64,000 bases of DNA from Nocardioidaceae bacterium UBA4001 (GTDB lineage Bacteria; Actinomycetota; Actinomycetes; Propionibacteriales; Nocardioidaceae), in NCBI GenBank assembly GCA_002384855.1, contig DGBP01000010.1, positions 11,701-75,700 on the forward strand, read 5' to 3'. Both the position numbers and the translations under genes were made by a program. Shown in pieces: positions 25,854-35,191 of the stretch; within the stretch, counting starts at the first letter, position 1, and each line of letters starts with the position of its first letter. Under the pieces are notes generated by a model. It was not told where the DNA came from, searched no databases, and saw only the letters and a list, made by a program, of their open reading frames with translations.

Positions 25854-26692
25854 ACGGGCGTCCCGGCGGTCCAGGCGGTCCCGGCGGTCCCGGTGAGCGC
25901 CGCGGTGAGCGTGCTGAGGAAAGGCGCGCAGCCCGCGTCGACCTTGTACGTCGCCAGCTCGTCGCCGCGGGTGGTGCCCTGGTTCACGATCACGACCGGG
26001 ATGCCCTGCTTGGCGGCGTGCCGCACGAAGCGGAACCCCGAGAGCACGGTCAGCGAGGAGCCCGCGACGAGGAGTGCCCCGGCCGACTCGACGGCGTCGA
26101 AGCAGCGCTGCACCCGGTCCTTGGGGACGCTCTCGCCGAAGAACACCACGTCGGGCTTCAGCAGGCCGCCGCAGCGTTCGCACGTCGGGACGACGAACCC
26201 GGAGGTGGTGTCCAGCTCCACGTCACCGTCGGGCCGCACCACGACGTCGACGTGCCGCTGGGCCCAGCCGGGGTTCGCCCCCTCCATCCGCTGCTGGAGC
26301 CCAGCGCGGCTGCTGCGATCACCGCAGGCCAGGCACCGCACGTCGGCGATCCGCCCGTGCAGGGCGCAGAGGGCGCGGCTGCCGGCCCGCTCATGGAGGC
26401 CGTCGACGTTCTGGGTGATCAGCAGCGGGACGTGACCGGCGGCCTCGAGACGCGCGAGGGCGTGGTGGGAGATGTTCGGCTCGGCGTGCCGCATCCGGGA
26501 CCAGCCGAGATAGGAACGGGCCCAGTACCTCTGCCGGGCCGGCTCACCCGAGACGAACTCCTGGTAGGTCATCGGGGCGCGCACCCGGGCACCCGGGCCG
26601 CGGTAGTCGGGGATCCCCGAGTCCGTGCTCACCCCCGCACCGGTGAGCACGGCGAAACGCCTCGTCGCGAGCAGGTGCAGGGCGGGTTCCAC
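25793..26692 (-). CDS. Sir2 family NAD-dependent deacylase
   Basis: Sirtuin of 299 aa that removes acyl groups from lysine using NAD+. NAD motifs: VLTGAGVSTDSGIPDYRG and LLITQNVDGLHERAG; the catalytic His is in LCALHGRI. A zinc site is formed by CLACGD and CERCGG; then PDVVFFGES and AGSSLTVLSG follow. The C-terminal tail (about 265-299) is low-complexity (TGTAGTAWTAGT), encoded by near 9-nt repeats of GGTCCCGGC type around 25860-25890. The GTG start leads directly into the family fold. It overlaps the permease end tail-to-tail. Confidence 0.92.
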   Translation of the reverse strand: MEPALHLLATRRFAVLTGAGVSTDSGIPDYRGPGARVRAPMTYQEFVSGEPARQRYWARSYLGWSRMRHAEPNISHHALARLEAAGHVPLLITQNVDGLHERAGSRALCALHGRIADVRCLACGDRSSRAGLQQRMEGANPGWAQRHVDVVVRPDGDVELDTTSGFVVPTCERCGGLLKPDVVFFGESVPKDRVQRCFDAVESAGALLVAGSSLTVLSGFRFVRHAAKQGIPVVIVNQGTTRGDELATYKVDAGCAPFLSTLTAALTGTAGTAWTAGTPVQETSRRTDSTTPSPASTSP

Positions 26693-26771
26693 GTCCCCAG
26701 CCTACGGAATCGGCTCGGGCGGGGGCCGCGACGAAGTCGGCGAATCGGCGCCCCGCGCGTCCGGAGGGCCC

Positions 26772-26777
26772 TACCCT
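26772..26777 (+). promoter_or_regulatory. -10 box of leaderless promoter
   Basis: TACCCT ends 6 nt before the ATG at 26784, with no SD in between. It decides the start of the following membrane protein gene, whose open frame extends further upstream. Confidence 0.5.
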
Positions 26778-26783
26778 GACGCC

Positions 26784-27476
26784 ATGCGTGCAGAGTGGGT
26801 CCCCGTGTCGGCGGCTGCCCTGGTGACCGGGGTCATGTCGCTCGTGCTGGCCCAGATGCTCAACCCCGGCGGACCGGGGGACTCCCTGGCGTCCCAGTTC
26901 CTCGCCGCGGGGGACGACGCCGGCCGGTGGCTCGCGATGAGCGTCCTCTTCTTCATCGGGGCCACGCTCCTGGTGCTCGGCACTCCGGCGGTCACGACGC
27001 TCTTCGAGGAACGGCGGGGTCGCGGTCTCGGGCTGCTGGGCTCGGCGGTCTTCGTGGTCGGCTGCGTCGGGGTCGGCGGGATCGCTGCGCTGATGCTGAT
27101 GTTCCGCGCCCTCGCCCTGCAGGACTACGAGGGCGGCACCATCCCCGGGGAGAACGTGGACCTGGTGGTCCAGGCCGTCGAGGAGGGGAGTCTGGCCCTG
27201 GCGGTGATGGCGTGGAGCTCTGCGTTCATGCTCGGTGTGGTGCTGATCGCGCTGGGCCTCCTGCGCGGGAGGCGGGTGCCCCGGTGGGTGCCGCTGATGC
27301 TGCTCGGCTTCGTCGCCGTGCAGCTGCTCACGCCGCTCTTCGAGGGCCAGACTCTGGTCCGGGTGATGGCGTCGACGGGCCTGCTGATCCTCGCCGCGGG
27401 CTTCACCGGGGTGGCGACGAACGCCGCGTCCCCCCGTAGCCACGTGCCCGTGACGCACTCACTGGTCCGGGGCTGA
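26784..27476 (+). CDS. Multi-pass membrane protein of unknown function
   Basis: Protein of 230 aa with about six transmembrane helices (near 5-25, 48-68, 85-108, 140-160, 170-188, 195-215). A soluble loop, ALQDYEGGTIPGENVDLVVQAVEEGS, sits between helices 3 and 4. No conserved catalytic motif recognised. The ATG follows a TACCCT -10 box by 6 nt, supporting a leaderless mRNA and this start. It is divergent from the sirtuin and convergent with the calcium-binding-repeat gene. Confidence 0.65.
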   Translation: MRAEWVPVSAAALVTGVMSLVLAQMLNPGGPGDSLASQFLAAGDDAGRWLAMSVLFFIGATLLVLGTPAVTTLFEERRGRGLGLLGSAVFVVGCVGVGGIAALMLMFRALALQDYEGGTIPGENVDLVVQAVEEGSLALAVMAWSSAFMLGVVLIALGLLRGRRVPRWVPLMLLGFVAVQLLTPLFEGQTLVRVMASTGLLILAAGFTGVATNAASPRSHVPVTHSLVRG

Positions 27477-27494
27477 CGGTCCGGTGACGCCGGG

Positions 27495-28310
27495 TCAGCG
27501 GCGGCTGACGCTCTCGCAGGAGCGGGTCCGGTCCGCCCGGTCGACCCAGGCGTAGTCGCCGCCCGGGCCGCAGTTGACGAGGTCGGCCCCGGGGCCGGCG
27601 TACAGCCTGTCCTGCGCGCCGCCGCCGTAGAGCCTGTCGTCGCCGTCACCACCGAACAACGTGTCGCGACCGTCGGCGCTCACCAGCAGGTCGGCCCCCG
27701 ACATGCCGTGCACGTAGTCGTGGCCGGCGCCGCCGCGCAGCCAGTCGTTGCCGTCGCCCCCGTGGATCCGGTCCTGGTCCTGCGCGCCGTTGGCGAAGTC
27801 CGGGCCCGCGCCGAGGCGGACCACGTCGTTGCCGGCGTCGGCCAGCACCGCCATCGCGACGGTCGCCGGCAACGACGAGCCGTCGGTGTAGTCGTTCCCG
27901 AGACGAGGCCAGACCTCGAGCAGCAGCGGCTCGCTCTCGGTGACACCCTGCGGCATCGTGCAGACGGCGGCGACCCCGACGGACGTCGCGCGCGGGCTGC
28001 ACCCGGCGCCCAGGCTGCGGAAGCTCGCGGTGCCGGAGTCCACGAAGTACAGGCCCTCGGCGGTGAGGGTGACCACCAGGTGACCGTCCTGCTGACCGGA
28101 CCGGTAGCGGTAGCCGTGCTCGGTGCGGTCGATCATCGCCCTGTTCTTCAGGGGGATCACGCCGGTCCCGTCGAGGCCACCGCCGTCGCCCATCAGCTCG
28201 GTGGGGAAGTCGTAGGGCGGTCCGTAGGTGGTCTCGGCCTGGGCGACGTACGGGGTCCCGGCGACCCCGAGGGCCAGGGCAGCGCTGACGAGCAGGGTAC
28301 GTCGAAGCAC
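27495..28310 (-). CDS. Secreted RTX-type calcium-binding repeat protein
   Basis: Exported protein of 271 aa. A signal peptide covers about 1-24 (LRRTLLVSAALALGVAGTPYVAQA, cleavage after AQA). The C-terminal half carries nonapeptide-like repeats GGxGxDxLx (IHGGDGNDWLRGGAGHDYVHG, LFGGDGDDRLYGGGAQDRLYAG), which form calcium-binding parallel beta-rolls, ending in a Cys-containing CGPGGDYAWVDRADRTRSCE cap. The GTG at 28310 has GGGAGG upstream. No enzymatic domain is visible; probably a cell-surface or extracellular structural protein. Confidence 0.82.
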   Translation of the reverse strand: MLRRTLLVSAALALGVAGTPYVAQAETTYGPPYDFPTELMGDGGGLDGTGVIPLKNRAMIDRTEHGYRYRSGQQDGHLVVTLTAEGLYFVDSGTASFRSLGAGCSPRATSVGVAAVCTMPQGVTESEPLLLEVWPRLGNDYTDGSSLPATVAMAVLADAGNDVVRLGAGPDFANGAQDQDRIHGGDGNDWLRGGAGHDYVHGMSGADLLVSADGRDTLFGGDGDDRLYGGGAQDRLYAGPGADLVNCGPGGDYAWVDRADRTRSCESVSRR

Positions 28311-28364
28311 GAGAGCCTCCCAGAAGGTGCCGAACCCGGACAGTTTACGAGAACCGGGCACCCG

Positions 28365-28937
28365 TCAGGGCTCGATCAGCGGAACGAACGAGTACCACCC
28401 CGCGTGCCGTACCTCCGGCTCACCGTCTCGGCGGCGCACGACCGTCATCCGGCCGCGGACCGGCACCACGAGCAGCCCGTCCTCGACGAGCTGCTCCACG
28501 AGCTGGGCGGGGACCCGGCTGGCCTCCGCCGACACCAGGACACGGTCGTACGGCGCCGTCTCCGGTGCGCCGAGGACGTCCGGCCGGGCCTGCTCGATCC
28601 GGGCCCACGGCATCGCGTAGCCGGCGAGGTGCTCCTGCCCCATGGTGACCAGCTCGGGCACGATCTCCACGCCCACCACCTCGCCCTCGGGGCCGACCAG
28701 GTCGCCGAGCAGCGCGGTGGTCCACCCGGACCCGCAGCCCACGTCGAGCACCCGGTGACCCGGGGAGACCGCGAGCAGGTCGAGCATCGCCCGCACCGTG
28801 CTGGGCTGGCTGTTGGTCTGACCGTGGCCGATCGGAACGGCGGCGTCCTCACCGGCGAAGCCGGCCATCCGGCCCGGGAGGAAGTCGGCGCGGTGGACCC
28901 TCTCGAACGCCGCGCGGACCCGGTCGGGGCCGGCCAT
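28365..28937 (-). CDS. Protein-L-isoaspartate O-methyltransferase-like protein
   Basis: Protein of 190 aa. VRAAFERVHRADFLPGRMAGFAGED and VPIGHGQTNSQPSTVRAMLDLL match the Pcm substrate-binding region (usually GxGQTxSxP). SAM motif I is VLDVGCGSGWTTALLGDLVG. Pcm methylates isoaspartyl residues in damaged proteins for repair. Here the start is only 3 nt after the DUF2277 stop, so the two genes are probably one transcript. A related non-Pcm methyltransferase role is possible. Confidence 0.85.
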   Translation of the reverse strand: MAGPDRVRAAFERVHRADFLPGRMAGFAGEDAAVPIGHGQTNSQPSTVRAMLDLLAVSPGHRVLDVGCGSGWTTALLGDLVGPEGEVVGVEIVPELVTMGQEHLAGYAMPWARIEQARPDVLGAPETAPYDRVLVSAEASRVPAQLVEQLVEDGLLVVPVRGRMTVVRRRDGEPEVRHAGWYSFVPLIEP

Positions 28938-28940
28938 GGC

Positions 28941-29207
28941 TCAGGCGTACCTCGCCGCGGCCCGCTCGCGGGCCCGGGCGGCCTCGACCTCGCGGTCGCG
29001 CGGTGGCGCCGTGGTGGTCAGGCCGTCGAGCAGGCGCTGGGTGGCCTCGGCGACCTCGCGCACCGCCCGGTCGAACGCCTCCTGGTTTGCGCGCGAGGGC
29101 CGGGTGCTGCCGCTGACCTTGCGGACGTACTGCACGGCGGCGGCCTGCACCTCCTCGGAGGTCGCGGGAGGCTCGAAGTTGTGCAGGGTGCGGATGTTGC
29201 GGCACAT
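28941..29207 (-). CDS. DUF2277 family protein
   Basis: Small protein of 88 aa starting MCRNIRTLHNFEPPATSEEV, the typical DUF2277 N-terminus. It continues with AAAVQYVRKVSGSTRPSRANQEAFDRAV, a conserved helical segment. Family function is unknown; predicted cytoplasmic and alpha-helical. A TAGGCT box (29215-29220, minus strand) ends 7 nt before the ATG, so the two-gene unit with the Pcm-like methyltransferase probably starts leaderless here. Confidence 0.85.
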   Translation of the reverse strand: MCRNIRTLHNFEPPATSEEVQAAAVQYVRKVSGSTRPSRANQEAFDRAVREVAEATQRLLDGLTTTAPPRDREVEAARARERAAARYA

Positions 29208-29239
29208 GCCGGTGAGCCTACGGCGATCACGCGCCGGGG

Positions 29240-31090
29240 TCACGGGGTCACCAGGCGCACCTTGCCCCGCGCGACCAGGGCCACCCGCTCCTCGTCGAGG
29301 GGGAGGGTGCGGACGACGGTGCTGTTCCAGCCGCCCACGTGGATGTCCCGCAGCCGGGTGAGCTCGCCGCCCTCCCCGATCCGCATCGCCACGACCCGGA
29401 CCCCGTCCCGCCAGTCGTCGACGGTGGCCAGCACGGTCCGGCTCCCCGGGAGGTAGGTGAGCGCGCGCGGGTCGTAGGACGCGACGAAGTCGGTCTCGGG
29501 CCCGACGGTCTCGACGTCCACCCGCCGCGGGGAGCCGAGGTCACGCAGGTCGAACACCGCGGCCTGGGCCCCGCGCGTGCGGCCGCCGCGGGAGGCGTCC
29601 TGCCCCAGCCCGAGCACGAGGTCGTCGCCGATCGGGTGGAGGTAGGCCGAGAAGCCCGGGATCTTCAGCTCGCCCAGCACCTGCGGGTCCTCGGGGTCGG
29701 AGAGGTCGACCGTGTAGAGGGGGTCGACCTGGCGGAAGGTCACGACGACGGCCAGGTCGCCGAACCAGCGGACGGACTGGATCTGCTCCCGGATCCCCAT
29801 CGCACCGACGCGGCCGATCTCCGCGAGCCGGTCGCCGTGTTCGCGGAGCACGACCACGGCGTTCTCGTCGGGGTCCCAGGCGTCCTTGCCCAGGGCGGTG
29901 GCGACGCGGAGGTCGCCGTCGTACTCGCTCATCGACCAGCGGTCACGCACCGTGCCTGGGACCGTCCCCGAGGCCACGTAGCGGGTTTCTGCGCCGTCGA
30001 GGGCGAAGGAGTGCACGTCGCTGCCGCGGCGGTAGGTCGTGGCCAGGTACATCCGCTCGGTCGAGGAGTAGACGAGGTCGCTGCTGGTGGTGACCGCGGT
30101 GCTGCGCCGCTCCTCCGGGTCGGCCGGGTCGAAGGAGACCACGCTCATCGTCCCGTAGCCGGAGGCCTTGTCCGGGTGGCGCACGTCGGCGCACTCGAGC
30201 AGCGGGGCCGGGTCGCCGTCGCGCTCCACGGTCGGCAGCCAGGCCTCGATGTCGCTCTCCTGGACGCGCCTACGGTTCTCGGCGCGTGCCTCGGCCCGGG
30301 TGCGACCGCGGCGTGGCACGACGAAGTCGATGGCGGGTGAGGGGGTCGTGAGCACGACCCGGACCACGCCGTCGTGCTCGCGGGCGGCGACGAGGTCTCC
30401 GGAGTAGGCCGCGTCGTCTGCGATCCGCGGGGAGCCCGGGTCGCTCACGTCGACGACGAGCACGCGCGTGGTGCCCGCGTCGTACCCCCCGACGGGGCCG
30501 ATCCTCGAGTCCATGGCGATGGGCCCGTCGTGCCAGGCGGTGCCCAGGACCACCAGCCGGTCGCCGACCAGGAGCAGCTCCGCGTCGGAGAGCCCTCGGG
30601 GCAGCTTCAGCCGGGACAGCACCCGGGGCACGTCGCCCGAGACGTCGGTGAGCACGACACTGTGTCGGTCGCTCCAGCCACCCGTCACGTGCGCGACCAG
30701 CTCACCGTCGGTCTTCGCGGTGTCCGGCTCGTCGACGCCGGCCTCCTGGACGTTGGTGCCGGTCGGCCCGCTGCTCACGGCGGTGTCGGTCGAGGAGTCC
30801 CGGTCGACCCTGCCGGCCGTGGGAAGGGCCTGCTCCGCGGCCAGGACGACCCGGCCGCCCAGACCCCAGGCCGTGACGTGCGGCAGGGTCGCGTCGACGT
30901 ACCACTGCCGCAGCTCCTCGCAGTCGGCGAAGCCGTCGAGGGTCGCCGCCGCGGCGGGGGTGCCGAGCAGGGGAGCCAGGCGGCCGGTCCCGGGTCCGGG
31001 AGCCGGGGCCACGAGGCCCGTGGCGAGGGTGGTCGCCGCGACCGCAGCGGTCGCGCCGATGCCGAGGACGGTCCAACGCGGTGGTCTCAT
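29240..31090 (-). CDS. Secreted beta-propeller domain protein (PF09826-like)
   Basis: Exported protein of 616 aa. An N-terminal signal/anchor (about 8-28) is followed by a polar linker. A large beta-propeller follows with repeated blade motifs. TNVQEAGVDEPDTAKTDGEL is a hallmark of the family; others are VLVVDVSDPGSPRI, DLVYSSTERMYLATTY, YTVDLSDPEDPQVLGEL and IPGFSAYLHPIGDDLVLGLG. The SDPxxP repeats mark successive blades. Function unknown; probably binding or surface scaffolding. It is divergent from the saccharopine dehydrogenase-like gene. Confidence 0.85.
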   Translation of the reverse strand: MRPPRWTVLGIGATAAVAATTLATGLVAPAPGPGTGRLAPLLGTPAAAATLDGFADCEELRQWYVDATLPHVTAWGLGGRVVLAAEQALPTAGRVDRDSSTDTAVSSGPTGTNVQEAGVDEPDTAKTDGELVAHVTGGWSDRHSVVLTDVSGDVPRVLSRLKLPRGLSDAELLLVGDRLVVLGTAWHDGPIAMDSRIGPVGGYDAGTTRVLVVDVSDPGSPRIADDAAYSGDLVAAREHDGVVRVVLTTPSPAIDFVVPRRGRTRAEARAENRRRVQESDIEAWLPTVERDGDPAPLLECADVRHPDKASGYGTMSVVSFDPADPEERRSTAVTTSSDLVYSSTERMYLATTYRRGSDVHSFALDGAETRYVASGTVPGTVRDRWSMSEYDGDLRVATALGKDAWDPDENAVVVLREHGDRLAEIGRVGAMGIREQIQSVRWFGDLAVVVTFRQVDPLYTVDLSDPEDPQVLGELKIPGFSAYLHPIGDDLVLGLGQDASRGGRTRGAQAAVFDLRDLGSPRRVDVETVGPETDFVASYDPRALTYLPGSRTVLATVDDWRDGVRVVAMRIGEGGELTRLRDIHVGGWNSTVVRTLPLDEERVALVARGKVRLVTP

Positions 31091-31144
31091 GTGTGGTGGG
31101 ACGCACGTTGCCACCGGCCGGTTCCACCGCCACAGTGGTGGCCC

Positions 31145-32323
31145 ATGATCCAGGCCGACCGCAGCTACGACCTCGTCCTCCTCGGCGCCACCGGCTTCAC
31201 CGGTGGCCTGACCGCGGAGTACCTCGCCCGCAACGCGCCTGCAGGCTGCCAGTGGGCGCTCGCCGGACGCGACCAGGAGCGCCTCGAGGGCGTGCGGTCC
31301 CGGCTCGCCGCGGTCGACCCGGAGCTGAAGAACCTCGACCTGCTGCACGCCGACGTCGGTGACCCGTCCTCCCTGGCGGAGGTGGCCTCGTCCACGCGGG
31401 TGCTCATCACCACCGTCGGCCCCTACATCGAGTACGGCGAGCCGGTGGTCGCCGCGTGCGCCGAGGCAGGCACCGACTACGTGGACCTGACCGGCGAGCC
31501 GGAGTTCGTGGACCGCATGTACCTCGCCCACCACAACCGCGCCGTGGAGACCGGCGCGCGGATCGTGCACGCCTGCGGCTTCGACTCCGTCCCGCACGAC
31601 CTCGGCACGTGGTTCACGGTGCAGCAGCTGCCCGAGGGCGTCCCGCTGCGGGTCCGCGGGATGCTCCGGGCCGGAGGTCGGCTGTCGGGTGGCACCTTCG
31701 CCTCCGCGCTGACGGCGTTCTCGCGGGGCGTCCAGATGAGGGAGGCGTCGGCCGCACGCCGCAGGGCGGAGGGTCGGCCCCAGGGGCGCAGGGTGCGCGC
31801 GTCGGCCCGCCGTCCCCACCGTGACGCCGCGACGGGGTGGTGGCTGGTGCCGCTGCCCACGATCGACCCGCTCGTGGTGAAGCGCTCCGCGGCTGCCCTG
31901 GAGAGGTACGGCCCGGACTTCGAGTACGCCCACTACGCCGCCGTGAAGCAGCTGCCCGTGGTCGCGGCAGGGGTCGCCGGGGTGGCCGGGCTCGCTGCCG
32001 CGGCCCAGGTGCCGCCGCTGCGCCGGCTGCTCATGCGGGCGGTCCCGCAGGGGGAGGGACCGAGCGAGGAGCGGCGGGCCCGGTCGTGGTTCCGCGTGCG
32101 GTTCGTGGGGGAGGGCGGCGGACGCCGGGTGGTGACGGAGGTCTCGGGCGGCGACCCCGGCTACGGCGAGACCGCGAAGATGCTCGCGGAGTCGGCGCTG
32201 TGCCTGGCCTTCGACGACAACCCTCCCACTGCGGGCAGCGTGACGACCGCGACGGCCATGGCAGAGAACCTCGTCGGCCGGCTGCGCCGGGCCGGGATCG
32301 GCTTCGAGGTGCTCGACGCCTGA
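31145..32323 (+). CDS. Saccharopine dehydrogenase-like NAD(P)-binding protein
   Basis: Protein of 392 aa with an N-terminal Rossmann fold (YDLVLLGATGFTGGLTAEYLARN). TTVGPYIEYGEPVVAACAEAGTDYVDLTGEP and HACGFDSVPHDLGTWFTV follow, which identify the group that includes mycobacterial trans-acting enoyl reductases used with lipid-making polyketide synthases. No polyketide synthase is nearby, so the role is open. The ATG at 31145 begins the Rossmann fold; a CACAGT lies 8 nt upstream. Confidence 0.85.
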   Translation: MIQADRSYDLVLLGATGFTGGLTAEYLARNAPAGCQWALAGRDQERLEGVRSRLAAVDPELKNLDLLHADVGDPSSLAEVASSTRVLITTVGPYIEYGEPVVAACAEAGTDYVDLTGEPEFVDRMYLAHHNRAVETGARIVHACGFDSVPHDLGTWFTVQQLPEGVPLRVRGMLRAGGRLSGGTFASALTAFSRGVQMREASAARRRAEGRPQGRRVRASARRPHRDAATGWWLVPLPTIDPLVVKRSAAALERYGPDFEYAHYAAVKQLPVVAAGVAGVAGLAAAAQVPPLRRLLMRAVPQGEGPSEERRARSWFRVRFVGEGGGRRVVTEVSGGDPGYGETAKMLAESALCLAFDDNPPTAGSVTTATAMAENLVGRLRRAGIGFEVLDA

Positions 32324-32360
32324 GGGTCGGGTGCGGATTGCCCCGTAAAGTGGCATCTCG

Positions 32361-34370
32361 ATGCCCTGGTCCTACCGTCCCGCCCTCGACGGACTGCGCA
32401 CCGTCGCGGTCTACCTCGTGCTGCTCTTCCACACCGGGCTGGCCGCCGCCGGTGGCGGGTTCATCGGGGTGGACCTGTTCTTCGTGCTCTCGGGCTTCCT
32501 GGTCTCCAACGTCATCCTGAGCGAGGTGGACCGGAGCGGGTCCCTGCGCCTGGGGCGGTTCTACGCACGGCGGGTGCGCCGGCTCCTGCCGGCCGCGGTG
32601 GTGGTGGTCGCGGCGACCAGTGCGGCGTTCGTGCTGGTGTCCTCGGTCACCCGGCGCCTGCCGCTCGTCGGCGACGCCCAGAGTGCGCTGCTCTACGTGG
32701 CGAACTGGCGCTTCCTCGCGTCGTCGGAGGACTACTTCGCGGCGAACGTCGAGGAGAGCCCGTTCCTGCACTTCTGGTCGCTGGCGATCGAGGAGCAGTT
32801 CTACGTCGTCTTCCCCGTGCTCCTGCTGCTGCTCAGCCGGGCGACGAGGCGGTGGGCCTGGGCCACCCTGGCCGGCCTCGGCGCCTTCTTCGTGCTGTCG
32901 CTGGGCCTCCAGCTGTACTGGGCGCAGGTCGACAGCAACCACGCCTACTACGGCACGGACGCCCGCCTCTACCAGCTGCTGGCCGGCGCGCTCCTCGCCG
33001 TCGTGCTGCGCACCTGGCACGTCCGGCTCGGGCCCGGACGGACCGAGGCGCTCGCCGCCGGTGGCCTGGTCGCGATGCTCGTGCTCGGTAGCGGGCTGCT
33101 GCCGATGACCCCCTCCTGGCGAGGGATCGCGGCGACGGTCGCGTCGGTCGCGGTCGTGGCCGGGCTCAGCCTGCGGGAGGACGGCGTGGTCGCGGGCCTG
33201 CTGTCGCGCCGCGTGCCGGTCTTCCTCGGCAAGATCTCCTACGGCACCTACCTGTGGCACTGGCCCGTGATCCTCGTGTTGGAGGAGGTCCTGGTCGTCG
33301 GGCCGGAGGTCGTCGCCGTGCTCGCGCTCGCAGTGAGCACCGGCCTGGCCGCGGTCTCCTACGAGGTGTTGGAGATGCCTGTCCGGCGGGCCAGGCCGCT
33401 GGACCGGTTCACCTGGAACACCGCGACCGTCGGCGTCGCCACCAGCGCACTCGTCGCCGTCACCGTCGTCCCCTGGCTGCTCGAGCAGGACCGGAAGCCG
33501 GCCCTGGCAGCTGTGGGCGAGCCCGCGGTGGCCGCGCCGCAGGAGGCATCGGAGACCCGGCTGCCTCCGGACGTCGACTGGGAGGCGGTGAGCAACGACA
33601 TCGGGGGGGTCGGGTCCTGCAGTGCCGACGACCCGGAGGCCTGCACGGTCGCCGAGGGGTCCGGGCCTCACCTGCTGGTCGTGGGCGACAGCCAGGCGCA
33701 GATGCTCGAGCCGATGTTCCGGAGGATCGCGCGCGAGCGTGACCTGACCCTGTCGTTGAACATCGTCCCGGGCTGCCTGTGGCAGGAGGGGCTGACGAAC
33801 CTCAAGTCCGCCGAGGAGACCGCGAAGACCTGCGACGAGGGGCGCGTCGGCTGGTACGACGAGGCGCTCCCGGTGCTGGCCCCCGACGTGGTGGTGCTCG
33901 TCGCCCGCCCCCGCGACGACGAGTCCTGGGGTGAGGCGGTGGTGCGTCGTGACGGTGCGGACCTCCCGCTGGAGGAGTCCGTCGTCGAGTCCTCGCAGGA
34001 GACCCTGGACAAGATCACCGCCTCGGGCGCCCGCGTCGTGGTCGTGGAGCGGTTGATCATGCCCGAGACGTTCGAGCCCACCGAGTGTCTCAGCACGACG
34101 GAGGACCCGGCGCGGTGCGCGGTCCCGGTGCCGCTGGGGACGTCGCCCACGGACGCCTTCGCCGTCGCCGCTGCCGCTGGGGACGACACCGTGGACACCG
34201 TCGACCTGAACCCCGCCTTCTGCCCGACCGCGCCGATGTGCCAGCCGGTGGTGGACGGCGAGATCGTGTGGCGCGACGACCACCACGTCACCGCGAGGTT
34301 CGCGGAGGCCCGCTGGCGCCAGGTCTGGCGGCTGCTGTACCGCACGGAGGCGTTCTCGGACGAGGGGTGA
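32361..34370 (+). CDS. Acyltransferase 3 / SGNH fusion (OafA-like O-acyltransferase)
   Basis: Membrane enzyme of 669 aa. Residues about 1-375 form the acyltransferase-3 domain with 10-11 helices: YRPALDGLRTVAVYLVLLFHTGL, GFIGVDLFFVLSGFL, RFYARRVRRLLPA and FWSLAIEEQFYVVFP. A linker and extracytoplasmic SGNH domain (about 420-669) carry LLVVGDSQAQML (Ser block) and a C-terminal DDHHVTARFAE (Asp-His). These proteins transfer acyl groups to cell-surface polysaccharide or peptidoglycan. A TAAAGT box lies 9 nt before the ATG. Acceptor unknown. Confidence 0.9.
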   Translation: MPWSYRPALDGLRTVAVYLVLLFHTGLAAAGGGFIGVDLFFVLSGFLVSNVILSEVDRSGSLRLGRFYARRVRRLLPAAVVVVAATSAAFVLVSSVTRRLPLVGDAQSALLYVANWRFLASSEDYFAANVEESPFLHFWSLAIEEQFYVVFPVLLLLLSRATRRWAWATLAGLGAFFVLSLGLQLYWAQVDSNHAYYGTDARLYQLLAGALLAVVLRTWHVRLGPGRTEALAAGGLVAMLVLGSGLLPMTPSWRGIAATVASVAVVAGLSLREDGVVAGLLSRRVPVFLGKISYGTYLWHWPVILVLEEVLVVGPEVVAVLALAVSTGLAAVSYEVLEMPVRRARPLDRFTWNTATVGVATSALVAVTVVPWLLEQDRKPALAAVGEPAVAAPQEASETRLPPDVDWEAVSNDIGGVGSCSADDPEACTVAEGSGPHLLVVGDSQAQMLEPMFRRIARERDLTLSLNIVPGCLWQEGLTNLKSAEETAKTCDEGRVGWYDEALPVLAPDVVVLVARPRDDESWGEAVVRRDGADLPLEESVVESSQETLDKITASGARVVVVERLIMPETFEPTECLSTTEDPARCAVPVPLGTSPTDAFAVAAAAGDDTVDTVDLNPAFCPTAPMCQPVVDGEIVWRDDHHVTARFAEARWRQVWRLLYRTEAFSDEG

Positions 34371-34405
34371 CCCGGGGCGGGCCGACCGTGGCAGACTCCC
34401 GGGGC

Positions 34406-35167
34406 ATGGCACAGCCGACGCTCGAGGTCCTCAGTCGCACGCCGTCCCGGCCCAGCGACCGGCCGCCGCTGCTGCTCGTGCACGGCCTCGGGCACGCCGC
34501 CTGGTGCTGGGAGAACTGGCTCGACGCGGCCGCCGAGGCGGGCTACCCGGCCCATGCCGTGTCGCTGCGCGGGCACGGTGGCTCCGGCGGCACGCTGCGC
34601 GGCTCCACGCTCGGCGACTACGCCGACGACGTCGTGCGCACCGCGGCGACCCTGCCGGAGCGCCCGGTCCTGGTCGGGCACAGCATGGGTGGGCTGGTGG
34701 CCCAGATGGTGCTCGGCCGCTACCCGGCACGCGCGGGTGTGCTGGTGGCTCCGGTCCCGGCCCGTCCGGCGGTGGGCTCGCTGCTGTCGGTGGCACGTCA
34801 GCACCCCACGGATGCCCTGCGCCTCGTGGCCTTCTCGTCGTTGCCGCTGCGGCCGTCCTACCTCTTCGAGCGGCTCGACCCACCGACCGCGCAGGCGTAC
34901 AGCGACCGGACCGGGGCGGAGTCCCCGCTCGCGCAGTACCAGCTGCTGCTCCACCGGCCGCCACGCCGCCCGCTCGGCGACGCACCGGTGCTCGTCCTGG
35001 GCACGCCCGAGGACCGCCTTGTGCCGGTCGCGGACGTGCGGGCGACGGCGCGGAGGTACGACGCGCAGCTGGAGGAGTTCCCCGGCATGGGGCACGACCT
35101 GATGCTCGACGAGGGGTGGGACAAGGTCTTCGACGTCATGGACCGCTGGCTCGCGGCGTTGGACTGA
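34406..35167 (+). CDS. Alpha/beta hydrolase
   Basis: Protein of 253 aa with a complete catalytic set: HGLGHAAWCWENW (oxyanion region), VGHSMGGLVAQMVLGRYP (nucleophile Ser), TPEDRLVP (Asp) and MGHDLMLDEGWD (His). It lacks a signal peptide. Substrate is not evident; esterase or lactonase activity would fit. It sits 35 bp after the acyltransferase and 24 bp before DUF72, all on the same strand. Confidence 0.88.
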   Translation: MAQPTLEVLSRTPSRPSDRPPLLLVHGLGHAAWCWENWLDAAAEAGYPAHAVSLRGHGGSGGTLRGSTLGDYADDVVRTAATLPERPVLVGHSMGGLVAQMVLGRYPARAGVLVAPVPARPAVGSLLSVARQHPTDALRLVAFSSLPLRPSYLFERLDPPTAQAYSDRTGAESPLAQYQLLLHRPPRRPLGDAPVLVLGTPEDRLVPVADVRATARRYDAQLEEFPGMGHDLMLDEGWDKVFDVMDRWLAALD

Positions 35168-35191
35168 CCCGGACCGGGGTACGGCTCTGTG

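Noticed and set aside
28365..29207. Toxin-antitoxin pair from the two small adjacent genes
   Set aside because: One is a clear Pcm-like methyltransferase and the other DUF2277; no toxin motif is present.
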